Source: DSVZ01 sp964568145 | GTDB lineage: Bacteria; Verrucomicrobiota; Verrucomicrobiia; Limisphaerales; J093 | Direction: 5' to 3' | Assembly: GCA_964568145.1 (NCBI GenBank) | Contig: CAZMOZ010000006.1 | Coordinates: 143,897-207,896 of the forward strand | Length of the DNA stretch: 64,000 bases | Shown here: positions 15,329-23,347 of the stretch, in pieces | How positions within the stretch are numbered: the stretch's first letter is position 1 | How the letters are laid out: each line of letters begins with the position of its first letter | Notes under the pieces: model-generated | Seen by the model: the letters and a program-made list of their open reading frames with translations, nothing else | Told to the model about the DNA's origin: nothing | Databases searched by the model: none | Made by a program: the position numbers and the translations under genes

Positions 15329-18300
15329 TTACAGCGCGCGGATCGAGCCGTCGGGATTGATCTCCACCGCGCGCGCATCGGACGGCAGGCGCAGCGTGGC
15401 CGTCGCCCCGCCCGGCCAGCGCACCTGCAAGTGCGTGGGCTCACCGTCGAAGGTGAGCACCGGCGACGCGGCGTCGAGCGACCAGTAGCCCGCCCCGCCG
15501 TGGATTTCGCGGGCTGGTCCCCAGCGCCGGCCGTCGCCCAGCCGCAGTACCGCGCCGAAGCCGGCCGGATTCCCCGGCGGCCCGGCCAGGCGGACGGGCA
15601 GACCGGGTCGGGCGCGCAGGTTTCGATACAGTTTCGTGGCGGCGCCGTTTTGCGTCACTGCCAGGTCCAGCCGGCCGTCGTGGTCGAAGTCCGCGGCGGC
15701 GCACCCGCGCTGTTCGCCGTACACCTTGAGGCCGCTTTCCTGGCCGGGCACGGGCGTGAGGTTCCCCCGGCCGTCGCCGCGCAGCAGCAGACCGCGGCCC
15801 GCGTCGTAACGGGTGTAATCGAGCGCCACGGCGAAGAAGTTCTGGCTGAGAAACACGTCGTCGTGGCCGTCGCCATCGAAGTCGCCGGCGGTGACGCCGA
15901 AGGCGGGCGACCATTGGGCCTCGGCGGGCAGCGGCCGCGGCTCGAAATGGTCGCCGCGGTTCAAAAAGACCATCGAGGCCGGCGTGTTCACCTCGAGGCG
16001 CGCCGTCCGCGCCAGCCGCTCGCCGTAAATCTGTTCGAGGCTGGAGGTGCCGTAGTCCTCGAAGGTGCGGATGCGTTCCTGGATGAAAGGCATGGCAGCC
16101 AGCACGGGCAGCAGGCCGCGCTCGGGCACCCAGGCGTTCATCGTGGGCTCGAAGCGCGCCTCCACCAGTTGCACGCCGCCGCTTTCGTCCAGGTCGCCAA
16201 AGTACAGCCGGCGCGGCTGCTTCGGGCTGGCATCGCGCCAGCGGTGGTTCAAGCCCCAGTTGGCCGCGATCAGGTCCTGCCGGCCGTCGCTGTCCAGGTC
16301 CGCCGTGTTGATGCCGGTCCACCAGCCGGTCAGCTCGGCGATGGTCGAGGGGCGGGGGGCGGGGGGCGAACCGGATGGCGGGTCAGACGGGTTTCCGGGC
16401 CAGCGCAACGGTGGGTTCCATTCGGTGAAGGCGCCGCGGTCGCTGCGGAAGAGGCGCACCGGTCCCCACTCGCAGGCCAGCACGAGCTCGGGCAGGCCAT
16501 CGCCGGTCAGGTCGGTGAAGACCGCGCCGCTGACGAGCCCGAGCTTCTCGAAGCGCCGCACTGGCACGAAGCGCCCGCCTTCGTTGCGCAACAGTTGCGA
16601 GTCGGCCGGCTCGGGGTAACGGCCGGGCACGACGCGCCCGCCGATGAACAGCTCGAGCGTGCCGTCGCCGTCCACGTCGCCGAAGGCCAGCGGGCCGGTG
16701 CTGCTGCGCGGGCCGAGCACGCTCTCGCCCGCGGCCTGTCGGCGCAGGTCATACACGCGCAGGCAGCCGCCGTTGGTCTGGCCGTCCTCGTAGTTCGCCG
16801 CGCCGATGAACACCGTTTCGCCGACGCCCAGGACGGTGGTCTGATCGCGTTGCACCGGGCGGGTGAAGGCCGGTGGGCGCACGGGAACGAAGCCACCCCG
16901 GCCGTCGTTCCGGAAAAAGCCGGTCGCGCCGCCCCGGCCGCTGGCGATGACGAGGTCTTCCCAGCCGTCACCATTGAAGTCGTGCCACGCCACGCCGGGG
17001 CCCAGTTGGCTGAGGCGTTGGGCCAGCAGCGGCTGGCGCTCGAAATCGTCAAACGGGTCTTCGTGGTGCTCGTGTCGCAGGCGGTCGCTCACGTCCTGGA
17101 ACCACGGCTCGGGCGCGGTTGGCGGGGGTGGACCGGCCGGGCCAGCGCCAGTGGCGTCCACTTCGAGAATCGTGTTCGCCGGCACGCCGGAAAGCAGGCT
17201 GCGCCGGCCATCGCGCCACAGGATCTCGACGTCCAGACGGTTCGTGGCCCTGCCAGCGGCGAACATCCGCAGCGGCTCCGCGCCGGACAGGTAATGACCG
17301 CCGCTGATGATTTCCTGGCCTTGCCGCACCGGGCCGCCGATCACGGTGATCCGGCCGCCGACGCCCTGCACGTTGCCCGGCGGGCCGCGCAAGCGCACGG
17401 CCAGGCGCGGCGCGGGGCTGTCGTTGCGGTACACGCCGGCCTGTTCGTTGAGCTTGTTGACCACCACGTCCAGGTCGCCGTCGCCGTCCAGGTCGGCCAG
17501 CGCGGTGCCTTGCGCGATGCCGCGGTCGTGGAAGCCCCAGCGGCCCTGCATTTCCTCGAAGGTCCAGTCGCCGCGGTTGCGAAAGACCACGCTGGGCGTG
17601 CTGAAGTCCGGGAACATCGTGACCATCGCGATGATGTCCGCCTGGGTGAGCTGGCGCGCGGCGCGGGCGGCCTCGATGCGGTTTTGCATGTCCACGTTTT
17701 GGAAGTCGCGCATCTGCCCGTTCGGGATCAGCACATCCTCGAAGCCGTCCAGGTCCACGTCCACGAACAGCGGCATCCAGGACCAGTTTGAGGCCTCGAC
17801 GCCGGCGTAAAAGGAGACTTCCGCGTACGTGTGGTCGCCGCGGTTGACGTGCAGCGTGTTGCGCCAGACCTGCGGGCGGTTGTCAATGAGCCCGATCGGC
17901 CAGGGCGTGGGTTTCTGCGTGCTCACCTGGGTGTGCCGGTCCTTGTGGCTGGTGCCCAGCATGTCCACGATCATGAAATCCACGTCGCCGTCGCGGTCCA
18001 GGTCGCCGAAGTCCACGCCCATCGAGAACGTCGAGGTGGCGCGCAAGGCCAGCCGGTCAATCGCCCGGAACCGCCCGCGGCCGTCGTTGATCCAGAACCG
18101 GTCCGGGCTGAACAGGTCGTTGCACACGTAAATGTCCGGCGCGCCGTCGCCGTTCGTGTCGCGCATCTGGACGGACAAGCCCCAGTCGCGCGGCGCGTCG
18201 GCGAGCGGCTGGCCGTCTTCGTCGAGAAAGGCGCCGCCGGTCCACGACACCGCGGTGAAGCGGCCGCGGCCGTCGTTGAGGTACAGCGCGTCCGGCTCGC

Positions 18301-19093
18301 CCAACTCGAGCACCTCGCCGCCGGGGGCGATCACGAAACGGTTGGTCAGATGCGGCGCCGTGGCGGGCTCGCCGTTCACCGTGGCCACCACCGGCTGGTT
18401 GTTCACGAGGCTGATCCGGAAGGTCGTGGTGGGCTGGTCCATGACCGTGGTGGTGCGGTAATTCACCACGTACAAATCAAGGTCGCTGTCGTCGTCCACG
18501 TCCGCCAGCGCCAGCGACATGCCGCCGGTCCTGGCCCGCACGCCCGCGGCGTCCGTCACGTCGGTGAACCGGCCGCGGCCGTCGTTGGCGAGCACGTGCG
18601 GCCCGTCGCCGAGCGTGTTCACGATCAGGTCCAGGTCGCCGTCGCCGTCCACGTCCGCCAGCACCGCGGCCATGCAGTCCAGACCGGGCAGGGCCGCGCC
18701 GCTGGCGGCGGTGATGTCCTCGAACCGCCAGCCGCCGCGGTTGCGGAACAGCGCGTTGTCACCGTCCAGCCCGCAGAAGAACAGGTCGCACCAGCCGTCG
18801 TCGTCCACGTCGCCGGCGGCCACGCCCGCGCCGCTGAGCAGGTTGCGGTTGGTGATGCTGCGCTCGTTGCTGAGGCGGTTGGTGAACAGCAGGCCGGTGT
18901 CCGCGCCGTTCAAGCGGACAAAGCCGGTCTGGCCCGTGCTTGGAACGGCCAGCGTCGCCAGCCGTCCGCCGGCGACCGCCCGCCAGTCGTGCGGTCCGCC
19001 GGCGGCCAGCAGCGAGACGGCCGCCAGCGCGCAGCCCGCGAGCGCCGCGAGCCGCGTGGCGAGCCGGGCCGGGGTGGTATGCTTAAGAGCCAA
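15329..19093 (-). CDS. Exported VCBS/FG-GAP repeat protein with two ASPIC/UnbV domains (copy 2)
   Basis: About 1254 residues from the TTG at 19093, which precedes the signal peptide LATRLAALAGCALAAVSLLA; the open frame beyond it reads through intergenic sequence. Like the paralogue at 4365-8072 it alternates propeller repeats (GDVDDDGWCDLFFCGLDGDN, DVDGDGDLDLIVNTLGDG, NGDGAPDIYVCND) with an ASPIC/UnbV domain near residues 560-650 (RLRGPPGNVQGVGGRI) and a second at the C-terminus (RLAGPPGNPAGFGAV, HGGAGYWSLDAASPV). Near residue 905 it contains a Pro/Ser-rich stretch (PSDPPSGSPPAPRPS) that copy 1 lacks and that is encoded by a heptanucleotide array (16347-16388). It lies downstream of the amidohydrolase gene. 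Confidence 0.85.
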   Translation of the reverse strand: MALKHTTPARLATRLAALAGCALAAVSLLAAGGPHDWRAVAGGRLATLAVPSTGQTGFVRLNGADTGLLFTNRLSNERSITNRNLLSGAGVAAGDVDDDGWCDLFFCGLDGDNALFRNRGGWRFEDITAASGAALPGLDCMAAVLADVDGDGDLDLIVNTLGDGPHVLANDGRGRFTDVTDAAGVRARTGGMSLALADVDDDSDLDLYVVNYRTTTVMDQPTTTFRISLVNNQPVVATVNGEPATAPHLTNRFVIAPGGEVLELGEPDALYLNDGRGRFTAVSWTGGAFLDEDGQPLADAPRDWGLSVQMRDTNGDGAPDIYVCNDLFSPDRFWINDGRGRFRAIDRLALRATSTFSMGVDFGDLDRDGDVDFMIVDMLGTSHKDRHTQVSTQKPTPWPIGLIDNRPQVWRNTLHVNRGDHTYAEVSFYAGVEASNWSWMPLFVDVDLDGFEDVLIPNGQMRDFQNVDMQNRIEAARAARQLTQADIIAMVTMFPDFSTPSVVFRNRGDWTFEEMQGRWGFHDRGIAQGTALADLDGDGDLDVVVNKLNEQAGVYRNDSPAPRLAVRLRGPPGNVQGVGGRITVIGGPVRQGQEIISGGHYLSGAEPLRMFAAGRATNRLDVEILWRDGRRSLLSGVPANTILEVDATGAGPAGPPPPTAPEPWFQDVSDRLRHEHHEDPFDDFERQPLLAQRLSQLGPGVAWHDFNGDGWEDLVIASGRGGATGFFRNDGRGGFVPVRPPAFTRPVQRDQTTVLGVGETVFIGAANYEDGQTNGGCLRVYDLRRQAAGESVLGPRSSTGPLAFGDVDGDGTLELFIGGRVVPGRYPEPADSQLLRNEGGRFVPVRRFEKLGLVSGAVFTDLTGDGLPELVLACEWGPVRLFRSDRGAFTEWNPPLRWPGNPSDPPSGSPPAPRPSTIAELTGWWTGINTADLDSDGRQDLIAANWGLNHRWRDASPKQPRRLYFGDLDESGGVQLVEARFEPTMNAWVPERGLLPVLAAMPFIQERIRTFEDYGTSSLEQIYGERLARTARLEVNTPASMVFLNRGDHFEPRPLPAEAQWSPAFGVTAGDFDGDGHDDVFLSQNFFAVALDYTRYDAGRGLLLRGDGRGNLTPVPGQESGLKVYGEQRGCAAADFDHDGRLDLAVTQNGAATKLYRNLRARPGLPVRLAGPPGNPAGFGAVLRLGDGRRWGPAREIHGGAGYWSLDAASPVLTFDGEPTHLQVRWPGGATATLRLPSDARAVEINPDGSIRAL
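16347..16388. repeat. Heptanucleotide array inside the VCBS copy-2 gene
   Basis: Six consecutive 7-bp units, the first three being gaggggc, ggggggc and ggggggc, then degenerate units such as gaaccgg, atggcgg and gtcagac. It encodes the Pro/Ser-rich insertion absent from the paralogue, which goes straight from ATWGF to DRTGWWTG at this site. Confidence 0.6.
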
Positions 19094-19311
19094 GGGTTGC
19101 ACCGCGGGCAGGTTAAACCGGCCCGCCCGCAGCGGACCAGCCCCAAGCTGAAAACGGCTTTGAAGGGCCGCAAAATGGCGCGGAAGACGCAGGAAGATCG
19201 GATGAAAACCTTGTCGCTTGCCAGGCGCCAGACAAACCACTCGCGCGTTTGCCTGTTTCCTGTCTTTGCGGCTCTTGCGCCTTTTCGCGGCCATCCCCGG
19301 CGAGACCCGCT
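19094..19311. other. Intergenic region between amidohydrolase and VCBS copy 2
   Basis: 218 bp with no gene. It holds a purine/pyrimidine-skewed segment near 19250-19300 with GCG/CTTTTGCG-type motifs (TTTGCGGCTCTTGCGCC). A similar GCAAAAAGGCGCAAACAGCGC motif in opposite orientation occurs near 35702. No clear promoter. Confidence 0.35.
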
Positions 19312-20496
19312 TCAACGCGCCGGCGCAGCCGGCGAAACAGATGCCGGCGGCGCGCTCTCACGTGGCCGGCGCAGCAGGTCGGCGCCGCGGGCGAACACGT
19401 CCGCCGGGACGCCCAGCGCCTGCTTGAGTTCCACGTCGCGATCCCAGGCGTTGGCGGGGCTGCTTAGCCGGCGCAGTTCCGCGAACTTGAGGTTCAGCGG
19501 AAAATACCAAGGCGAGACCAGCGGCATGTTGATCAGCGGGAAATCGCTGCCATAAGCGAGCCGGCTCCGGAACTCCGGTCGCCGCAGCGCCTCGCCGAGG
19601 TAGCCGAGTTTGTTGAGCTGCGTCAGCGACGAGATGTCCGCGAACAGGTTGGTGTGCGTCGCCATCATCCGCGCCAGCCGGTCAATGTCGCGCTCGCCGG
19701 CGTGCGCACCGGTGGTGGCCACGTGCGCCGCAACCACGGTCACGCCCAGCCGCAACGGCAGCGCCAGCCGTTCGGGATCGGCGAACTCGTCCGCGCTCCG
19801 GGTGAAGGATTTTTCCGCGCCGGTGTGGGTGAGCAGCGGCAGGCCGAGCGCCGCCAGCCGGCGATAAAACGGCTCAAGGCGCGGGTCCGCCGGGTCAATG
19901 CGCTGGATCGAAGGCAGCCACTTGACCAGCACCGCGCCGTTCGTGGCGGCCCAGTCGAGCCGGGCCAGCGCGTCGTGGCGATACGGATTGACACTGGCGC
20001 CGAAGAGCAGGTTGGTGTGGCGGCGGCAGGCGGCGGCCACGAACTCGTTCGGCACGAAAAACTCGGTCTGGTTGGTGTCGAGTTCGCCGCGCGCGTCCGC
20101 CACGCCGTCCAGCGCCAGGATCACAGCCTGCCGGACGTGCCGGCTTTGCGCGAGCGTGGCCGCCAGGCGATCCGCCATCACGATGTCACCTTCGCGCTCC
20201 ACCTCGGCGCGGGTTACACCAAAGGCGCGGAGGTAGAAGCCGAACCGCCAGTTGTCGCGCAGCGCCGGCGACACAAAACAGCCGCTGCCGCCCGCGCCCA
20301 GTCCGGCCACGTGGCAGTGCAGGTCCACGAGGGGTGTCGTGGGCAGCGGCTGCGGCGGCAGATACGGACCGGTGAAGAACGCCAGCCGCGCCAGCCCCAG
20401 CGCCAGCAGTGCGCCCGCGCCCGCCAGTGCTAGGCGTCGAAGCCAGCGGCCAAGGCGGTGGGCAGAGTGAGCCTTTGGAGTGATTCTGAACGCCAT
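19312..20496 (-). CDS. Membrane-anchored amidohydrolase (TIM-barrel metal-dependent hydrolase)
   Basis: A 394-residue product. An uncleaved N-terminal anchor (LRRLALAGAGALLALGLARL) is followed by an amidohydrolase_2-type barrel. The first strand carries the metal motif VDLHCH. Later come LLFGASVNPYRHDALARL, KWLPSIQRIDPADP, LPLLTHTGAEKSF (metal His), VVAAHVATTG (metal His) and LAYGSDFPLINMPL (catalytic Asp). These are the expected ligands in the expected order. The substrate is unknown; homologues are often annotated as metal-dependent hydrolases near surface proteins. It directly precedes the VCBS copy-2 gene on the same strand with 218 bp between them. Confidence 0.83.
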   Translation of the reverse strand: MAFRITPKAHSAHRLGRWLRRLALAGAGALLALGLARLAFFTGPYLPPQPLPTTPLVDLHCHVAGLGAGGSGCFVSPALRDNWRFGFYLRAFGVTRAEVEREGDIVMADRLAATLAQSRHVRQAVILALDGVADARGELDTNQTEFFVPNEFVAAACRRHTNLLFGASVNPYRHDALARLDWAATNGAVLVKWLPSIQRIDPADPRLEPFYRRLAALGLPLLTHTGAEKSFTRSADEFADPERLALPLRLGVTVVAAHVATTGAHAGERDIDRLARMMATHTNLFADISSLTQLNKLGYLGEALRRPEFRSRLAYGSDFPLINMPLVSPWYFPLNLKFAELRRLSSPANAWDRDVELKQALGVPADVFARGADLLRRPRESAPPASVSPAAPAR

Positions 20497-20573
20497 GACA
20501 CCCCCTCAATTCCGAGAAAGCAGGCCCCTATGAGCGAGTGCGTAACGGTTCATTACCTTGACCTGCGCGCGGG

Positions 20574-20915
20574 TTAGTTTGGCGTAGTCGAGTGAAAGGC
20601 GGTGTAAAACGCGAGGTCTTTGACGTAGCCATTCGGACTGTCGAACAAGACGGACACGCAAAGAGCGACCCAGAGCAGGAAAAACAGCCATTTGGTTGTT
20701 AGGCGCTTGCGAACGACGAGGACGGCAATCGCGAGCCCGAGCTGTACCCACAGCGTCATCAATACCATCGCCACACCGATGTGGAGTATGGCTTGCCCGC
20801 CGTGAAAGGCGGTGTACGGCTCGTCGGAAGCATTGGCGAGAATGAGGAGCAACGAAGGGATGCTCAGGACGAGTGCAAAAATCACGAGCAAGCAGTGCGG
20901 GTTGTTTGCTTTCAT
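20574..20915 (-). CDS. Small three-helix membrane protein, unknown
   Basis: A 113-residue protein starting with ATG at 20915. It has three hydrophobic segments (CLLVIFALVLSIPSLLLILA, LHIGVAMVLMTLWVQLGLAI, KWLFFLLWVALCVSVLF) and a short polar tail. No family recognised. The DNA from about 20570 to 20930 is visibly less GC-rich than its surroundings, with A/T-ending codons, which suggests horizontal acquisition. No functional partner is adjacent. Confidence 0.6.
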   Translation of the reverse strand: MKANNPHCLLVIFALVLSIPSLLLILANASDEPYTAFHGGQAILHIGVAMVLMTLWVQLGLAIAVLVVRKRLTTKWLFFLLWVALCVSVLFDSPNGYVKDLAFYTAFHSTTPN

Positions 20916-21063
20916 GGCTTAAATCTACCGAAGCAGGTGTTACACAACTCAGCCATTCACACGCAATGCCAATACCGGAAATCGGGTGAATCACAGGCGC
21001 GTCTGCCTTTTGCAGGTTTCTTCGCATCTTGAACTGAAATCGCCTTGGCGTTCGTCTGTGAAG

Positions 21064-23298
21064 TCACCCCAGCTTCGCCAGCTCGCGGTGGTTCACCTTG
21101 CCGGTGCCGAGCTTGGGAATCTCCTTCACGAACTTCACCTCGCGCGGCACGCAGAGGTTGGTCAGCCCCTTCGCCTTGATGGCGGCGCGGATTTCCTCCA
21201 GTGCCAGCCGCGCCTCGTTGGTCACAGCCACGAGCACCTCGCCCTTGTCCGCGTCCGGCCGCGCGATGACCGCCACTTCGCACCGCGGGCCGAACTGCGG
21301 AAACGCCCCGGCGAGCGCGTCCTCGACCGCCGTGAGGCTCACCATCTCGCCGCTGACCTTGGCAAAGCGCTTCAGCCGGCCGCGGATGGTGATGAAGCCC
21401 TCGTCGTCCACGCTCACGACGTCGCCGGTGTCGTACCAGCCGCCCAGCGCCTGGAACTTCGCGTCCGCGTCGGCGTTCAGGTAGCCGCGCATCACGTTCG
21501 GCCCGCGGACGAACAGGCGGCCGGCGTCGGCGACGCCTTCCACCGGCTCGAGGCGGAATTCCATGCCGGGCAGCAGACGGCCGGCGGTGCCGTGCTTGGG
21601 CGCCATCGGTATGTTCACGCTCACCACCGGACTGCACTCGGTGGCGCCGTAACCCTCGAGGATGCGCACACCGAAGCGCTGCGCCCACACGCGCGCCGTT
21701 TCCTCCTGCACCTTCTCCGCGCCGGCGAAGAGGTAGCGCAATGCGCGGAAATCGTACGGGTGCGCCCGGCGGGCGTAGCCGTTCAGGAACGTGTTTGTGG
21801 CCAGAAACACCGTGCAATGCCGGTCGTAGAGCACGTTTGGGATCAGACGGTAATGCAGCGGCGACGGGTACAGGAAGACGTACAGGCCGCGTACCAGCCC
21901 GAGCAGCAGACCCACCGTGAGCCCGAAGCTGTGGAACGTGGGCAGCGCGTTGAAGACGCGGTCGTGGTCCGTCACATCAATCACCGCCAGCATCTGGCGA
22001 AGGTTGGCCAGCAGGTTGCCGTGCGTGAGTTCGACGCCTTTCGGCACGCCTTCTGAGCCGCTGGTGAACAGGACGACAGCGGCGGGCGAACCGCCGTCTG
22101 GCATCTGGAATTCGGGGGTGGGAGTCTGGGATCTGGGATCGGGGGCTTCGCTGCCCGAAACCGGATTGGGGATTTCGGATTTCGGATTCGAGACTTCGGA
22201 CTTGCCGGCATGTCGCAGCAGCGATCCCGGCGCGAAGCGCATCCGCAGCGCGGCGGCCAGCTTGGCCGGCCCGCGGATCTGTTCCCGCACGTCGTCGAGG
22301 TAAATCAACTCGATCCCGGCCTCGAGGAACGGCTCCGGCTTGAGCCGGGCGCGCTCGAGGAACGCGTGCGACGTGACGACCCGCTTCAAGCCGGCCAGTT
22401 GCGCGCAGGCCAGCATCGTGGCGATGCCGGTCGAGAAGTTCAGGATGGCCGGCACTTTGCCCTGCGCCCAGAGGCCGAGCAGCACCACCGGCATGGCGTT
22501 CACGTTCGGGAGCAACACGCCCACGCGGCTGGCGTCCCCGAGCATTCGCGCCAGCCGGCCCCCGAGCAGTTCGGCGCCGGTCAGCAGCCGCCGGTAGCTG
22601 ATGGGCTGGAGCGTCGCGTCTTCGAGGATGGCGAAGTCCGGAATCCGCCGCGCGGTTTCAAGGATGGCCTCGGGCACGGTGGCCGGGCCGTGGGCCATCT
22701 CGGTCTCGAACTGCTGGAGCACCATGCGGTCGCGCAGCCAGGTGGTGAGGGTGGTGCGTGCCCGGGCGGTGCTCACGTGCTGGATGCGCGGCGGCTCGAG
22801 CACGGCGCTGAAGTGCGCGGTCACCGTGGGCGACCAGAGCCGCCAGCCGGGCTGGCGCGACCACTTCAGGCGGTTGGCGCCGCGCAGGTAGCAGGTGACG
22901 ACCTTCGCGCGGGTCTTGTGCAGGAGAAAGCCGGTGCCGTCGAAGAGCTTCATCAGCGCGCCGGTGCGGGTGATCTGGCCCTCGGCGAAGAGCACCAGCC
23001 GGCCGCCCGCCTGGAGGTGCTCGGCCATGCGCCGCACGGCGTACGGCGAGGCCGGGTCAACCGGGAGCGTGCGGCGGTTGAGCATGATCTTCCGGTGCAG
23101 CCAGGAATACCTTGCGGCCACGCGTGAGACGACGAATTTCCAGTCCAGGTCCAGCACGGCCCAGAGGAACAGGAAGTCAAGCCACGAGACGTGGTTGGGC
23201 ACCAGCAGGACCGGGCCGGGCGCGCGCAGCGATTCGGTGCCGTACGCGCGGAACCGGTAGGCCAGGCGCAGGATCAGTCGGAAAATAGCGCGGAGCAT
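21064..23298 (-). CDS. aas: Bifunctional 2-acylglycerophosphoethanolamine acyltransferase / acyl-ACP synthetase
   Basis: A 744-residue product with the Aas layout. The N-terminal PlsC-type acyltransferase has NHVSWLD (HX4D, residues 36-41) and LFAEGQITRTG (the FPEGxxxR-like motif). The C-terminal AMP-binding domain has VLFTSGSEGVPKGVELTHGN, GYGATECSPVVSVN and WYDTGDVVSVDDEGFITIRG, ending KLGTGKVNHRELAKLG with the catalytic Lys. It re-acylates lysophospholipids at the inner membrane with acyl groups activated on ACP. It follows lnt by 31 bp and lplT upstream, an arrangement that extends the known lplT-aas partnership. A heptanucleotide array inserts about 35 residues (containing KSEVSNPKSEIPNPVSG) just before the AMP-binding P-loop. 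Confidence 0.9.
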   Translation of the reverse strand: MLRAIFRLILRLAYRFRAYGTESLRAPGPVLLVPNHVSWLDFLFLWAVLDLDWKFVVSRVAARYSWLHRKIMLNRRTLPVDPASPYAVRRMAEHLQAGGRLVLFAEGQITRTGALMKLFDGTGFLLHKTRAKVVTCYLRGANRLKWSRQPGWRLWSPTVTAHFSAVLEPPRIQHVSTARARTTLTTWLRDRMVLQQFETEMAHGPATVPEAILETARRIPDFAILEDATLQPISYRRLLTGAELLGGRLARMLGDASRVGVLLPNVNAMPVVLLGLWAQGKVPAILNFSTGIATMLACAQLAGLKRVVTSHAFLERARLKPEPFLEAGIELIYLDDVREQIRGPAKLAAALRMRFAPGSLLRHAGKSEVSNPKSEIPNPVSGSEAPDPRSQTPTPEFQMPDGGSPAAVVLFTSGSEGVPKGVELTHGNLLANLRQMLAVIDVTDHDRVFNALPTFHSFGLTVGLLLGLVRGLYVFLYPSPLHYRLIPNVLYDRHCTVFLATNTFLNGYARRAHPYDFRALRYLFAGAEKVQEETARVWAQRFGVRILEGYGATECSPVVSVNIPMAPKHGTAGRLLPGMEFRLEPVEGVADAGRLFVRGPNVMRGYLNADADAKFQALGGWYDTGDVVSVDDEGFITIRGRLKRFAKVSGEMVSLTAVEDALAGAFPQFGPRCEVAVIARPDADKGEVLVAVTNEARLALEEIRAAIKAKGLTNLCVPREVKFVKEIPKLGTGKVNHRELAKLG
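22097..22201. repeat. Heptanucleotide array inside aas
   Basis: Fifteen consecutive 7-bp units in one unbroken phase: ctggcat/ctggaat types, then ctgggat (twice in succession), then tcggatt (twice in succession), ending tcggact. The array is translated as a low-complexity linker between the acyltransferase half and the adenylating core, and the reading frame is preserved (105 bp = 35 codons). Confidence 0.75.
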
Positions 23299-23347
23299 GG
23301 GAGAGAAGTCAGAAGTTGGAAGCCAGGAGTTAGGAGCTAGGAGTCGG
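23299..23347. repeat. Heptanucleotide array forming the lnt-aas junction
   Basis: Seven consecutive units: gggagag, aagtcag, aagttgg, aagccag, gagttag, gagctag, gagtcgg. The array begins at the base adjoining the aas start codon (23296-23298). Its fifth unit supplies the TAA stop codon of lnt at 23330-23332. There is therefore almost no other sequence between the two genes. Confidence 0.75.

Noticed and set aside
15431..17791. Long plus-strand open frame opposite the VCBS copy-2 gene
   Set aside because: Same artefact of high GC and repeated propeller codons; no start signal, domain or codon bias supports it.
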